Positions 46,803 to 55,638 of a stretch of 64,000 nucleotides of DNA are shown one piece after another. Position 1 is the first letter of the stretch. Every line of letters begins with the position of its first letter. The DNA comes from Motiliproteus sp. SC1-56 (lineage in GTDB: Bacteria > Pseudomonadota > Gammaproteobacteria > Pseudomonadales > Balneatricaceae). A program made the translations under genes and the position numbers. The notes under the pieces are model-generated. The model was not told where the DNA came from. It ran no database searches and saw nothing but the letters and a program-made list of their open reading frames with translations. Where the stretch lies: assembly GCF_017309075.1 (NCBI RefSeq), contig NZ_JAEMGS010000008.1:1-64000 (forward strand), in the 5' to 3' direction.

Positions 46803-47627
46803 TCAAGAATTCCCCTGTGCCGCGGGACCGTAGTGACGGGCCACCCGCGGCTGCAGCTCGGCATGCACCCCCGGCCAGCCACAGACCAGTACCCGGTCGC
46901 TAAACATATCGTATGGCAGGCCGGCAGCATTGCTGACGACGCACCCCTGCTGCTTCAGAAACAACAGGGCCGCGGCCACGTCGTAGGGCTGCAGGTCGCT
47001 TTCCCAGAAGCCTTGCAGGTCTCCGGCCGCCACGTAGCTGAGGTCGAGGGCGGCCGACCCCAGGCGACGAATGCCCCGGCAGCGGTAGAGCACATCCTGG
47101 GCACAGGGAAAAAAGCTCCCCGCCAGGTCCGGGGAACGGTAAGGAAAGCCGGTGCCCAGCAGCGCCTGGGCCAACGGCAGGTCCGGATCCACGGGAACCA
47201 CAGGCCTGCCGTTACGGGTCAAAAGTTCCCCTTCGGCAGCGGCAAAGCACTCGCCGCTGGCGGGGCGGAACACCACCCCCAGGCGCGGCTCGCCCGCCAC
47301 CACCAGCGCCACCGAAATGGAGAACTGCTCCAGCCCGCTCAGGTAGTTGGTGGTGCCATCCAGTGGATCTATCACCCAAACAAGACGCTGGTCGCCCTGG
47401 CGACCGGTCTCTTCACCGAAGATGCCCGCCTCGGGCAATAGGGCGCGCAGCCCCTCAACCAGCTGCCGCTCGCTGTTCAGATCCACGTCCGAAACCAGCT
47501 CGCGCGCCTGCTTCTGCTTCCCGCTCCCCGCGGGCACCTTGCGGAACCGGCTCATCTGGTAGTCGCCCACCGCGCGCACCAGGCTCACCACGCCGGGCAG
47601 CAAAGCGGCCTCCTGGGGAATGCTCAT
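46803..47627 (-). CDS. Inositol-monophosphatase family protein
   Basis: Lithium-sensitive-type phosphatase fold, 274 residues. Metal site: GIFGEETG (Glu pair), WVIDPLDGTTNYLSG (Asp ligands) and SDLQPYDVAAALLFLKQQG, where the usual Trp of WDxAA is Tyr. It may act on inositol phosphate, a sugar phosphate or phosphoadenosine phosphate; the sequence does not decide, though the DPLDGTTN form favours the SuhB-like branch over CysQ. It begins 4 bases inside the upstream CBS gene (ATGA), so the two are coupled. Confidence 0.85.
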   Translation of the reverse strand: MSIPQEAALLPGVVSLVRAVGDYQMSRFRKVPAGSGKQKQARELVSDVDLNSERQLVEGLRALLPEAGIFGEETGRQGDQRLVWVIDPLDGTTNYLSGLEQFSISVALVVAGEPRLGVVFRPASGECFAAAEGELLTRNGRPVVPVDPDLPLAQALLGTGFPYRSPDLAGSFFPCAQDVLYRCRGIRRLGSAALDLSYVAAGDLQGFWESDLQPYDVAAALLFLKQQGCVVSNAAGLPYDMFSDRVLVCGWPGVHAELQPRVARHYGPAAQGNS

Positions 47628-48067
47628 TTGGCTTTCTTCTGCGCCTTCTGTTCGCTGATCATCAGGTCCAGCGCCTTGAGCAGGTCCACCGAGGAGAGCA
47701 TGCCCACCAGCTCCTCCTCCTTGTTCAGCACCGGCAGGGCGCCGAAGCGGTGCTCCATCAGCACCTTGGTGGCCTTGGCGATGGTGTCGTAGGTATGGGC
47801 CACCATCACGTTGCTGGTCATCAGATCCTTCACTTCCAGGTTGTCGTCCAGATTGTAGATATGGGAGAGGTCCGGCGCCTCATCCACCCACTCCGGGCGG
47901 CGCAGATCCCGGTCGCTGATAATTCCCACCAGCTTGCGATCCGCATCCACCACCGGCAGGTGACGCACCTCGTTCTCCCGCATGCGGAAAAAGGTCTGGC
48001 GGATGCCGTCATTGGGCTGGGCGGTCATCACCTTTGAGGTCATAAAGTTACTGACTTTCAGGGGCAT
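47624..48067 (-). CDS. Tandem CBS-domain protein
   Basis: A 147-residue protein made of two CBS domains (about 8-60 and 80-135): VMTAQPNDGIRQTFFRMRENEVRHLPVVDADRKLVGIISDRDL and VMVAHTYDTIAKATKVLMEHRFGALPVLNKEEELVGMLSSVDL. CBS pairs bind adenosine nucleotides and regulate partner enzymes. The stop overlaps the phosphatase start, suggesting that the partner may be that enzyme. Good Shine-Dalgarno (GGAG) before ATG. Confidence 0.9.
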   Translation of the reverse strand: MPLKVSNFMTSKVMTAQPNDGIRQTFFRMRENEVRHLPVVDADRKLVGIISDRDLRRPEWVDEAPDLSHIYNLDDNLEVKDLMTSNVMVAHTYDTIAKATKVLMEHRFGALPVLNKEEELVGMLSSVDLLKALDLMISEQKAQKKAK

Positions 48068-48252
48068 CGTTTACTCCATCAATTCTCTTACGTGTCGAGG
48101 GTGAAAGTGTACTGGTCCGGGAAAGGCTGCGCCATTGCCCCGGGTCAGCGAAACGGCCGGAAACAGCCGCGCCGACCCGACCAAAGAAGCCCTTGCATTC
48201 CCTTATGGGTGGCTTAAGCTGCCCCTTCCCTATCTGCATCGAGACACGGACC

Positions 48253-48558
48253 ATGAGCAATATCGCCGCCATTGAGAAACGCCTGCTGGGAAGCGCCGAG
48301 CGGCTGGCCGGGCGGGAAAACGTGAAACTGACCGGCGAGGGGCTGGACGCCCTCAAACCCATCATTCGCGGGGGTTGCCTGAAGCTGGATGTGATGGGCA
48401 TGGCAGACGACGAATCCCGGGTCGACGCCGCCGAGTCCAACCTGGGAAGCTTTATTCGCGGCGTCGCCAAGGACGTCAAGGAGCGCGGCGCCTATAAAAT
48501 CGACGCCGACGACCTCAACCGGGGCCTTTCTCGCGGCTCCATCTGGCCCTTTTCGTAA
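48253..48558 (+). CDS. Hypothetical 101-residue protein
   Basis: MSNIAAIEKRLLGSAERLAGRENVKLTGEGLDALKPIIRGG... Helical and charged, without signal peptide or membrane helix. Distinctive GCLKLDVMGMADDESRVDAAE and DLNRGLSRGSIWPFS segments. No family recognised. Start ATG 48253 rather than 60 bases earlier because the upstream codons are not protein-like. Ends 5 bases before the stop of the convergent lipoprotein gene. Confidence 0.6.
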   Translation: MSNIAAIEKRLLGSAERLAGRENVKLTGEGLDALKPIIRGGCLKLDVMGMADDESRVDAAESNLGSFIRGVAKDVKERGAYKIDADDLNRGLSRGSIWPFS

Positions 48559-48562
48559 ACAC

Positions 48563-48937
48563 TCAGGGGGCCAGGAATTTACGCAGCAAGCGGTTTTCGC
48601 CGTCGAAGATAAACTTACCCACGTCGTAACGCAGGATGCTCTTACCGTCCCCGAGGGTGAACGGCGTGTTGGCGCCGAGCAGCTCGACAACTTGATCACG
48701 GGTGGTTTCTCCCACCGTCAACGCCTCCAACTGCGCGGCGGTAACCGGTTTGGCTTCGGCCACCTTCGACAGGTTGTGCTGAACCACCGGGGTCTTTTTC
48801 ACCGCTTCCTGGCCCGCACTCGGCGGGGCCGACGCGGTACTGCCAGCCCCGGCTTCGGCCTGGGGCCGGACTTCACTGCCGCCACAGCCCGACAGGGCCA
48901 CCATCACTACCGCCATCACACCTGCAAAATAACGCAC
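48563..48937 (-). CDS. Small lipoprotein with BamE-like C-terminal segment
   Basis: A 124-residue lipoprotein: MRYFAGVMAVVMVALSGCGG with lipobox LSGC (Cys18), a low-complexity Ala/Ser/Pro linker to about 60, then AAQLEALTVGETTRDQVVELLGANTPFTLGDGKSILRYDVGKFIFDGENRLL. The VGETTRDQVVELLG turn resembles the SmpA/BamE fold (LxxGMTxxQVxxLLG). Outer-membrane lipoprotein likely. Exact role unknown. Confidence 0.72.
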   Translation of the reverse strand: MRYFAGVMAVVMVALSGCGGSEVRPQAEAGAGSTASAPPSAGQEAVKKTPVVQHNLSKVAEAKPVTAAQLEALTVGETTRDQVVELLGANTPFTLGDGKSILRYDVGKFIFDGENRLLRKFLAP

Positions 48938-49095
48938 GGTTCAACTCCTTGAAGCACTGAAGGCAGCATTATACCAAGGGTACGGCCGCTGAATAGCCGC
49001 GCCGCTGCGGCAAAGATTGTTATTGAGCCTGGGGAACAAAATCGCTACCTTTTTGACACAGTTACTTATTCTTCGCGGTTTTACAGAGATCCCCG

Positions 49096-50406
49096 ATGCG
49101 CCCGACCCTTTTCAGCCTTTTCCTGGCCCTGCTGCCCGCCATGCCGCTGCAGGCCGACACCACGCTTGACCTAGTCTACTCCGGCAACCTCGACGGCGAG
49201 CTCGAGCCCTGCGGCTGCAGCCTGGACACGGACTACGGTGGCATTCAGCGCCGCGCCTCCTACCTCGACCAGCAGCGTGAAGAGACGCCGGAGCTGGTGC
49301 TGCTCTCCTCGGGCGGCCTGTTCTCGCCGGAGATGGGCAGCGATCAGATCCGCAACCGCTTTATTCTCACCGGCCTGAACCAGCTCAATTACGACGCCAT
49401 CGGTATTCAATGGGCGGACCTTGGCCACGGGGCGGACTTTCTCAAGCAGGTGGAGATTCCCTTCGTGGCTGCCAACTGGAGAGGCGGGGAGTTTCCCCCG
49501 GCACAGCGCTTTGAGCGCAGCGGCGTCGCGATCTACTTTACCCAGTGGCTCGACCCTGAAAGCTCGCCTTACCAGGGCAGCATGGCGGAAATCTCACCCA
49601 TTCACCAAGACACCGCGGCCCTGGACGCCGCCCTCAAGAGCGCCGACGACGAGGGGGCGCTGACGGTGCTCGGCACCCCCCTGACAGCGGAAGCAGCCCG
49701 CTCGAGCCTGCCCCTTGAGCACGTGGACATCCTGCTGGTTGAGTCCGCCTACGAGCAGTTTGGCGAGCCCCGGGAAGAACAGGGTACGCTGATCTTGCAA
49801 CCGGGCTCCCGCGGCCAGCGCCTGGGCCGCCTGCAGCTCACCCTGAGCGAAGACGGAGAGGTGAAAACCTGGAACCACAGCGTGGTGGAGCTGCCCGACA
49901 GCGTGCCCGATGCGCCGCGCCTGGACAACTGGTACGCCGCCTATAACGACGCCCTACGCGAGGACTACCTGGAGCGGGTGGCGCTGCGCAAGCAGCTGGC
50001 CAGCGGCGAATCCCCCTACCTGGGCGCCGCGCAGTGTAAAACCTGCCACCAGGCCCAGCACGAACGCTGGCAAGCCAGTGAGCACGCCAAGGCGTTTGAA
50101 GACCTGGAGAAAGTCGGCAAAGCCTTTGACAGCCACTGCGTGGGCTGCCACGTGGTGGGTTATGACAAGCCCGGCGGCTACCTGGACCTATCCATGAGCG
50201 GCCACCTGACGGCTGTGCAGTGTGAGAACTGTCACGGCGGCGCCCGCGAACACGCCCAGAGCGGGGGCCAGCAGCCCACCCCCAACAAGGGACAACCGAA
50301 AGAGGCGATCTGCGGCCAGTGCCACGTCAAGGACCACAGCCCCAGCTTCGACGTGGACATTTACTGGCCCAAGATTGCCCACCCCCTGGCAGGCGCGGAG
50401 TCCTAG
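49096..50406 (+). CDS. Periplasmic UshA-like domain fused to a tetraheme cytochrome c
   Basis: A 436-residue secreted protein. Signal peptide about 1-20 (cleavage after LQA). Residues about 22-270 resemble the UshA/5'-nucleotidase-like metallophosphatase domain in the divergent form that carries PCGC near the start (residues 38-41) and YGGIQRRASYL. Residues 305-430 form a c554-type domain with four CxxCH haem sites: CKTCH 314, CVGCH 348, CENCH 376, CGQCH 406. Needs Sec export and Ccm haem attachment. The electron donor and acceptor are unknown. It is monocistronic and overlaps the rsmC stop by 4 bases. Confidence 0.85.
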   Translation: MRPTLFSLFLALLPAMPLQADTTLDLVYSGNLDGELEPCGCSLDTDYGGIQRRASYLDQQREETPELVLLSSGGLFSPEMGSDQIRNRFILTGLNQLNYDAIGIQWADLGHGADFLKQVEIPFVAANWRGGEFPPAQRFERSGVAIYFTQWLDPESSPYQGSMAEISPIHQDTAALDAALKSADDEGALTVLGTPLTAEAARSSLPLEHVDILLVESAYEQFGEPREEQGTLILQPGSRGQRLGRLQLTLSEDGEVKTWNHSVVELPDSVPDAPRLDNWYAAYNDALREDYLERVALRKQLASGESPYLGAAQCKTCHQAQHERWQASEHAKAFEDLEKVGKAFDSHCVGCHVVGYDKPGGYLDLSMSGHLTAVQCENCHGGAREHAQSGGQQPTPNKGQPKEAICGQCHVKDHSPSFDVDIYWPKIAHPLAGAES

Positions 50407-51452
50407 GGCCGGGCCAGGCGCACCACCTTGAAGCCGTCCTGGTCTGACAAGCACTCCACTTCGCCGAACAGGGCGGCGCTTTTACGCTCCAGCGGAATAA
50501 AACGGTTAACCACGAACAGCGCCTGCCCGCCTGGCGCCAGCAGCCGTTTGGCTGCGTCGATGAAGCGGTCGGTCAACGAACTATCCACGCCGAACCCCTG
50601 GTGAAAGGGCGGGTTGCAGACCACCAGGTCGAAAGCGCCCCTCACCCCTTGGGCGCAGTTAGCCGCCACCACCTCGCCGCCAATGGCAAAGCGCTCGAAA
50701 TTGCGGCGGCAAGCCTCGATGGCGGCCGCATTGTTGTCGGTGGCAATCACCTCGCCCGCGCCGGCCTTCCAGACATGTGCCGACAGATAACCGTAGCCGC
50801 AGCCCAGATCCAACGCCCGTGGCGCCGCCCCGGACAGGCGGGCATAGACCTGAGGCAGATGCTCGGCCAACAGGGCACTGCCGGCATCGATCTTGTCCCA
50901 GCCGAACAGCCCCGGTTTGCTGTCAAACTGCCAGGAAGCCTCACCGATGCTTCGCAGTCGGGTGTAATCCCGGTCATCTAATGGTTCGCCCGCCGCCAGC
51001 GGGGACACCAGGCAACCCGAGAAAAGTCCCTTACCCTCCTTGTGGAGCACCCCGTCGCCAAACAGCTGCCGGGCCTTGTCAAAGTAGGTCCGGGTCCCTT
51101 CATTTTTGGCGCCCACCAGCCATAACGAGCCCTCTTCGGCTAGCGTGGCGCGGGCCTGGTTGATGACATGGTGAACCACCGGTTTCTCTTTCGACACCCG
51201 GTAGTAGATGCGATCCACCCCCGCCCCCTGCCAGGGAGAGAAATCGAAATCGCTGAAGCGGGCCGACCAGCCGGCGGCTGTCATCCGCTCATACACATCC
51301 CAGCGGTTGGTCAGCACCTCGACGCCCGGTACGGGCGGCAGAGCCGCCGCCCCGGCTGCGGGGTTTTCATCGAGCACCCAGAGCCCCCGTCGGCTGTGCT
51401 GGTTCAACAGCCGTTGCACGATCACCTCGCATCTATCCGCGGTTTGAGCCAA
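50403..51452 (-). CDS. rsmC: 16S rRNA (guanine1207-N2)-methyltransferase
   Basis: Methylates G1207. Two-domain RsmC: an N-terminal pseudo-methyltransferase domain (to about 170) and a catalytic domain with ALDLGCGYGYLSAHVWKAGA and the N2-guanine signature VVCNPPFHQGFG. PGLFGWDKIDAGSALLAEHLP matches the linker of RsmC. 349 residues (E. coli 343). Start TTG 51452 has AGAGGTG 7-8 bases upstream and matches the alignment of the N-terminus; it overlaps the end of rsuA by 20 bases. Confidence 0.9.
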   Translation of the reverse strand: MAQTADRCEVIVQRLLNQHSRRGLWVLDENPAAGAAALPPVPGVEVLTNRWDVYERMTAAGWSARFSDFDFSPWQGAGVDRIYYRVSKEKPVVHHVINQARATLAEEGSLWLVGAKNEGTRTYFDKARQLFGDGVLHKEGKGLFSGCLVSPLAAGEPLDDRDYTRLRSIGEASWQFDSKPGLFGWDKIDAGSALLAEHLPQVYARLSGAAPRALDLGCGYGYLSAHVWKAGAGEVIATDNNAAAIEACRRNFERFAIGGEVVAANCAQGVRGAFDLVVCNPPFHQGFGVDSSLTDRFIDAAKRLLAPGGQALFVVNRFIPLERKSAALFGEVECLSDQDGFKVVRLARP

Positions 51453-52167
51453 AACTGTTCACCTCTTGTTCAGTCAGGGGACGGTATTCGCCGGGTTTCA
51501 GGGCGGGATCTAGGCTCAGCGTCCCGATCCGGTCACGGTGCAGGGCCACCACCCGGTTGCCGAGCGCGGCAAACATGCGCTTGACCTGGTGGTAACGCCC
51601 CTCGCTGATACTGACCAGGGCGTGGCGGTTATCAACCCGCTCCAGCGTCGCCGGACGGGTTGGCTTGGGGTCGTTGCGCAGCAGCAGGCCGGCCGCAAAG
51701 CGCGCCTCGGCATCGGCCACCAGGGGTTCGGCAAGCGTCACCCGGTAGCGCTTGGTGCACTGGCGCCGCGGCGCGGTGACCCGGTGGGTCCAGTCACCAT
51801 CGTCGCTTAACAGCACCAGTCCGGTGGTATCCCGGTCCAACCGGCCAGCCGGGTGCAGGCCCTCGCGCAGCGCCGGCGGCAGCAGATCCAGCACCGTCAT
51901 GTGCTCCCCATCGCGGGTGGCGCTGACGACCCCCGCCGGCTTGTTAAGCATCAGGTAAAGGGGCTTACGCAGGCACAGCACTTCACCCTCCAAGGCCACC
52001 TTCGCGTTGGGGGTGACCGCAAAAGCGGCGTCACGCACCCGCTCGCCATCCACCGTCACGCGTCCGCCCACAATCGCCTTGCGGGCCTGGGAACGGCTGA
52101 GAGAGGTCCCCTGGCTGACAAACCGATCCAGCCGTTGGGAGGCCTTGTGGCCAGATTTGGCAGCCAT
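51433..52167 (-). CDS. rsuA: 16S rRNA pseudouridine516 synthase
   Basis: S4 domain at the N-terminus (QRLDRFVSQGTSLSRSQARKAIVGGRVTVDGERV), then the RsuA/RluB-type catalytic domain: LMLNKPAGVVSATRD, HPAGRLDRDTTGLVLLSDDG (catalytic Asp) and GRYHQVKRMFAALGNRVVALHRDRIG. 244 residues from ATG 52167, overlapping the stop of the upstream membrane protein gene (TGATG). The much longer same-frame reading to 52983 is the shadow of that gene. Confidence 0.94.
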   Translation of the reverse strand: MAAKSGHKASQRLDRFVSQGTSLSRSQARKAIVGGRVTVDGERVRDAAFAVTPNAKVALEGEVLCLRKPLYLMLNKPAGVVSATRDGEHMTVLDLLPPALREGLHPAGRLDRDTTGLVLLSDDGDWTHRVTAPRRQCTKRYRVTLAEPLVADAEARFAAGLLLRNDPKPTRPATLERVDNRHALVSISEGRYHQVKRMFAALGNRVVALHRDRIGTLSLDPALKPGEYRPLTEQEVNSFGSNRG

Positions 52168-52961
52168 CAGGCGACCTGCCTCTGGCGGCGCCCCATCCAC
52201 ACCCCCAGCCCCAGCAGGTAAAGGGTGGCGACGGCGAAGGCGACCGCGGTGCCCCAGCCCACGCCCAGGGCAGGATAACTCTGGGTCACGGTCACCACGT
52301 AGCACATCAGGGCGCCCAGCCCCAGGGGGTAATTCTTGATAACCGTGTAAACCGGGCCTCGCCCGTAGCTGTAATGAAGCACCAGCAGAAAGGGAAACAG
52401 CGTAATGGGAAAGGCCGAGAGAAGACCGGACCAGGCCGGCCCGATCAAGTGGGCCAACGCGGTAATCAGGATGACGGTGGCCGCCGCCATCAACGCCCGC
52501 AACAGCAGGACACCGTAACTCAGCTGAACCCGCTGCTCGATGCGCAGGTTGGGAATGGCGCGAAACAGCCGGTAGAACAGCAGGATCATCAGCAGCGTCA
52601 TCACGACGCCCCCGGCAAGCCCCAGGTTCAACGGGCGCAGGATAAAGGCCGCCGCGGCGAAGCCGGCAATCGCCGAGCAGGCTCCCAGCAGCAGGTGCCC
52701 CCGCTCCCAGGAACGGGAGCCCAGGTAGTAGCAGTAGACCAGCACCAGACTGGCGCTGAATCCGAGTAGCGTGTGGCGGGCGGCGGTGGCGGCAAAAGCG
52801 GCGCCCTGCTCGATACCGATAAACCCAAGGGCAATGGCGCTCCCCAACGGGTAGCCGGAGAGAACACCCGCGACCCGGGCGCTGACATGTTCGGCCACCA
52901 GAGCCAACCCCAACACGGCGCCCACCGACACGACCAGTTTCCATATGAGCAGGCTTTCCAC
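52167..52961 (-). CDS. Multi-pass membrane protein with internal repeat
   Basis: A 264-residue inner-membrane protein with about eight hydrophobic segments. The two halves look related: SARVAGVLSGYPLGSAIALGFIGIEQG in the first and GPAWSGLLSAFPITLFPFLLVLHYSYG in the second, each followed by further helices, so it may be an inverted or tandem duplicated transporter-like fold. GlpM-like proteins show a similar SxxP pattern; a firm family is not assigned. Translationally coupled to rsuA. Confidence 0.7.
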   Translation of the reverse strand: MESLLIWKLVVSVGAVLGLALVAEHVSARVAGVLSGYPLGSAIALGFIGIEQGAAFAATAARHTLLGFSASLVLVYCYYLGSRSWERGHLLLGACSAIAGFAAAAFILRPLNLGLAGGVVMTLLMILLFYRLFRAIPNLRIEQRVQLSYGVLLLRALMAAATVILITALAHLIGPAWSGLLSAFPITLFPFLLVLHYSYGRGPVYTVIKNYPLGLGALMCYVVTVTQSYPALGVGWGTAVAFAVATLYLLGLGVWMGRRQRQVA

Positions 52962-53034
52962 CGGCGCTCTCCTGACACTTCAAGGAGCGGCATCATAGCA
53001 GCCGCAACCGGCGGGGTTAAGACGTCGGAAAGAG

Positions 53035-54336
53035 CTAGCCGTCCTGGCCGCCAAAGTACTCCCGGGTGCCATGGGCGGTCACCGCTTCACCGATGCGTCG
53101 CAGGGCCACGGAATAGGCGGCGCCGCGCAGCGTCCGCGCTTCTGTCTGACTCAGGTGCCAGACCCGGTCAAACGCCTCGCCCATTTGAGTCTCCAGACGC
53201 TCGCGCACCTGCTCCAGGCTCCAGGGGTAGCCGGTTCGGTTCTGGACCCACTCGAAGTAACTCACCGTCACCCCCCCGGCGTTGGCCAGCACATCCGGCA
53301 CCACGGTGATGCCCTGCTCGTCGAGCCAGTGCTCGGCCTCAGCCTCCACCGGACCGTTGGCCACCTCCACCAGGGTGGAAGCGCGTACCGATTCGACGTT
53401 ACCGCTGTGGATAACGCCCTCCAGGGCCGCCGGAATCAGCAGGTCCACGTCCAGGGCCAGCAGTTCCTCGTTGGAGATCTCCTTGTGCTCAACCAGCTGG
53501 CAGACCGACTGTTCACAATAGACGGCCCGCACCTGCCGGGACTTCTGCTTCTCCTGCCACAGGCTCTCGATATCAAACCCCTGCTCGGAGTAAATCCCCC
53601 CTTTTGAGTCACTGATGGCCACCACCTTATACCCGTCCCGTGCCAACAACCGGGCCACGTGGTAGGCGGCATTACCAAAGCCCTGGACCGCCACCCGAAT
53701 CTGATCGGGCTGCCACCCCTTGCGCTTAGCCAGTTCGCGGATACAGATATAGGCCCCGCGGCCAGTGGCCTCCTCCCGCCCCAGGCTGCCGCCGAGACGG
53801 ACCGGCTTGCCGGTGATGACCCCTGGACTGCGAACGCGGCGGATCGCCTCGTACTCATCCATCATCCAGCCCATGATGCGGGCGTTGGTGTACACGTCCG
53901 GCGCCGGGATATCCACCTGGGGACCGATAAAATCCGCCATGGCCCGCACGTACGCGCGGGACAACCGCTCAAGCTCCATGGGCGAGAGCGCCTTGGGCTG
54001 CACCACCACCCCGCCCTTGGCGCCCCCAAATGGCAGCCCCACCAGCGCACACTTGAGCGTCATCCAGAGCGCCAGGGCCTTGACCTCCTCGTCGGTCACA
54101 TCCGGATGAAAGCGGATGCCACCCTTGGTAGGCCCCAGCACATCGTTGTATTGGCAGCGATAGCCGGTGAAGTAATTGACGGAGCCGTCATCCATGCGCA
54201 CCGGCAGCGAACAGGTCAGCACCTGGCGGGGACGGAGCAGGGACTCAATCACCTCAGCCTCGATGCCGGCGCTCTCCCCGATCTCCCGCACCCGGCAGAG
54301 CGCATCCTCATAGACGCCCGTATGGCCCTCGTCCAT
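53035..54336 (-). CDS. Glu/Leu/Phe/Val-type glutamate dehydrogenase
   Basis: NAD(P)-dependent glutamate dehydrogenase, hexameric small-subunit type. Substrate domain GGIRFHPDVTDEEVKALALWMTLKCALVGLPFGGAKGGVVV with the catalytic Lys of PFGGAKGG; Rossmann domain VAVQGFGNAAYHVARLLARDGYKVVAISDSKGGIY. 433 residues from ATG 54336, which has AAAGGAGG 6 bases upstream; a GTG five codons earlier is part of that ribosome-binding site. NAD versus NADP preference not decided. Confidence 0.93.
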   Translation of the reverse strand: MDEGHTGVYEDALCRVREIGESAGIEAEVIESLLRPRQVLTCSLPVRMDDGSVNYFTGYRCQYNDVLGPTKGGIRFHPDVTDEEVKALALWMTLKCALVGLPFGGAKGGVVVQPKALSPMELERLSRAYVRAMADFIGPQVDIPAPDVYTNARIMGWMMDEYEAIRRVRSPGVITGKPVRLGGSLGREEATGRGAYICIRELAKRKGWQPDQIRVAVQGFGNAAYHVARLLARDGYKVVAISDSKGGIYSEQGFDIESLWQEKQKSRQVRAVYCEQSVCQLVEHKEISNEELLALDVDLLIPAALEGVIHSGNVESVRASTLVEVANGPVEAEAEHWLDEQGITVVPDVLANAGGVTVSYFEWVQNRTGYPWSLEQVRERLETQMGEAFDRVWHLSQTEARTLRGAAYSVALRRIGEAVTAHGTREYFGGQDG

Positions 54337-54494
54337 AACGCCTCCTTTCACACATTGTCAGGCACTCTAACTGCAACTGTAGACGCTGTCGCAACAGGTG
54401 CTCTAACGGGCCGAAGAACGCGATAACAACTAAGATTGCGGAACAAGAAGGCAGAGTAGCTCAGAGGGTGTCGTGCGCAGGCCCCGGGCGAGCG

Positions 54495-54755
54495 TCAGGT
54501 CGAGCGGTCAAGCCCACTGGGCGGGTTATTGGTAGCCATCAGGCGCAACTGGTCGATAACGAGCCGGCGGCCATTAAGGAAGCCCTCAATGTGTTCACAG
54601 CGGCCGGCTTCCAGCGAGCAACGTGAGTAGGCGCGGGATCGGAAATCCTCGACCCCGCGCTCAATCTCGGCAACCGAGAAGCGGTGCACCTCTGCCCGCC
54701 AGCAGAGGTAGGAAAAATCCCTCTCCAATTTCGCCAAGTACTCTTGCGTACACAT
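54495..54755 (-). CDS. Hypothetical 86-residue protein
   Basis: MCTQEYLAKLERDFSYLCWRAEVHRFSVAEIERGVEDFRSRAY..., mostly helical, with four cysteines (2, 18, 47 and 53) and no membrane helix. AGGGA is 7 bases before the ATG. No family recognised. It lies alone between the GDH gene and tRNA-Gly. Confidence 0.5.
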   Translation of the reverse strand: MCTQEYLAKLERDFSYLCWRAEVHRFSVAEIERGVEDFRSRAYSRCSLEAGRCEHIEGFLNGRRLVIDQLRLMATNNPPSGLDRST

Positions 54756-54960
54756 TGGCAGTGTCCCTAAATTTTGCAGTGCCCCTAAAGAAAGTCACTT
54801 CAAGACCCCTCATTATGGCACAAAATGCAGCCTCCTCCTGGGGCCCGGCGAGACGCAACACCGCTCTTCCAATCCCCCCGACGACAGGCTAATATGAGGC
54901 CCCTGCGCTTACCGGGCGGCCGCAACGGCCAGAACCGCATGAATAACAGCGCATTACACA

Positions 54961-55034
54961 GCGGGTGTAGTTCAATGGTAGAACAGGAGCTTCCCAAGCT
55001 TCTAACGTGGGTTCGATTCCCATCACCCGCTCCA
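54961..55034 (+). tRNA. tRNA-Gly (CCC)
   Basis: A 74-base cloverleaf with encoded CCA. Acceptor stem GCGGGTG/CATCCGC-type pairing (3' CACCCGC), anticodon loop CTTCCCAAG giving CCC, T-loop GGTTCGATTCC. Very similar to E. coli glyU. No strong promoter or terminator is visible next to it. Confidence 0.95.
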
Positions 55035-55230
55035 CATCTCAAATCCTGATTTTCCCACCCGCCTGCTGTTTGCACCCTTAAATCACTTCAAATTTCCCCC
55101 GCGAAGATCAATAGACGCTAAAGTACTCTGATTCAGATCAATTCTCTCTCGCCTTTTGTTGTACCTTGGCAAGGTCCTGCCGATAATTAGGAGGCGTCCG
55201 CCTATAGCTAGGGGCGCTAGGAGAAGCGTT

Positions 55231-55632
55231 ATGACCGATTTTCGCCGTCACCCCCGTATCAACACTGACATCACCGTCGAGCTGCGCAGTGAAGCAGGCG
55301 AAACCTGCCGCTCGGTAATTCGCAACCTCTCCCCCGGCGGGCTCATGGTGAACGGAGATCCGAGCTTAAAAGAGACGGTCTGCGGACCGCAGGAGCGGGA
55401 TCCGCTGGTCCACCCGGTGGAAGTCAATGTCAGGTTTCAACTGCCGAACGAGACCGTCCCCTTTCGCGCCCGTTGCCGGCTGGTCTTCGTGCGCCGGCTC
55501 TCACAGTTCGAGTTCAACCTGGGTCTGCGATTTATCGACGTAACGGCCCAGCAGTCCGAGCAGATCCGTCGCTACATCTACCAGGACATGCAGCAGTTCA
55601 ACCCGGCACCGCAACTGGCCGCCGAGCGCTGA
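55231..55632 (+). CDS. PilZ-domain protein
   Basis: A 133-residue single-domain PilZ protein, probably a cyclic-di-GMP receptor. The first half has the binding elements: DFRRHPRI (RxxxR-type motif, Arg4-Arg5 and Arg8) and NLSPGGLMV (the D/NxSxxG motif). The second half is the beta-barrel (VNVRFQLPNETVPFRARCRLVFVRRLSQFEFNLGLRFIDV). AGGAGAAG precedes ATG 55231. It ends 6 bases before cmoM, so the two are probably cotranscribed. Confidence 0.88.
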   Translation: MTDFRRHPRINTDITVELRSEAGETCRSVIRNLSPGGLMVNGDPSLKETVCGPQERDPLVHPVEVNVRFQLPNETVPFRARCRLVFVRRLSQFEFNLGLRFIDVTAQQSEQIRRYIYQDMQQFNPAPQLAAER

Positions 55633-55638
55633 GCAACG

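Noticed and set aside
52168-52983. Long N-terminal extension of rsuA
   Set aside because: Arg/Gly/Pro-rich shadow of the membrane protein gene in another frame; the S4 domain of RsuA begins at 52167.
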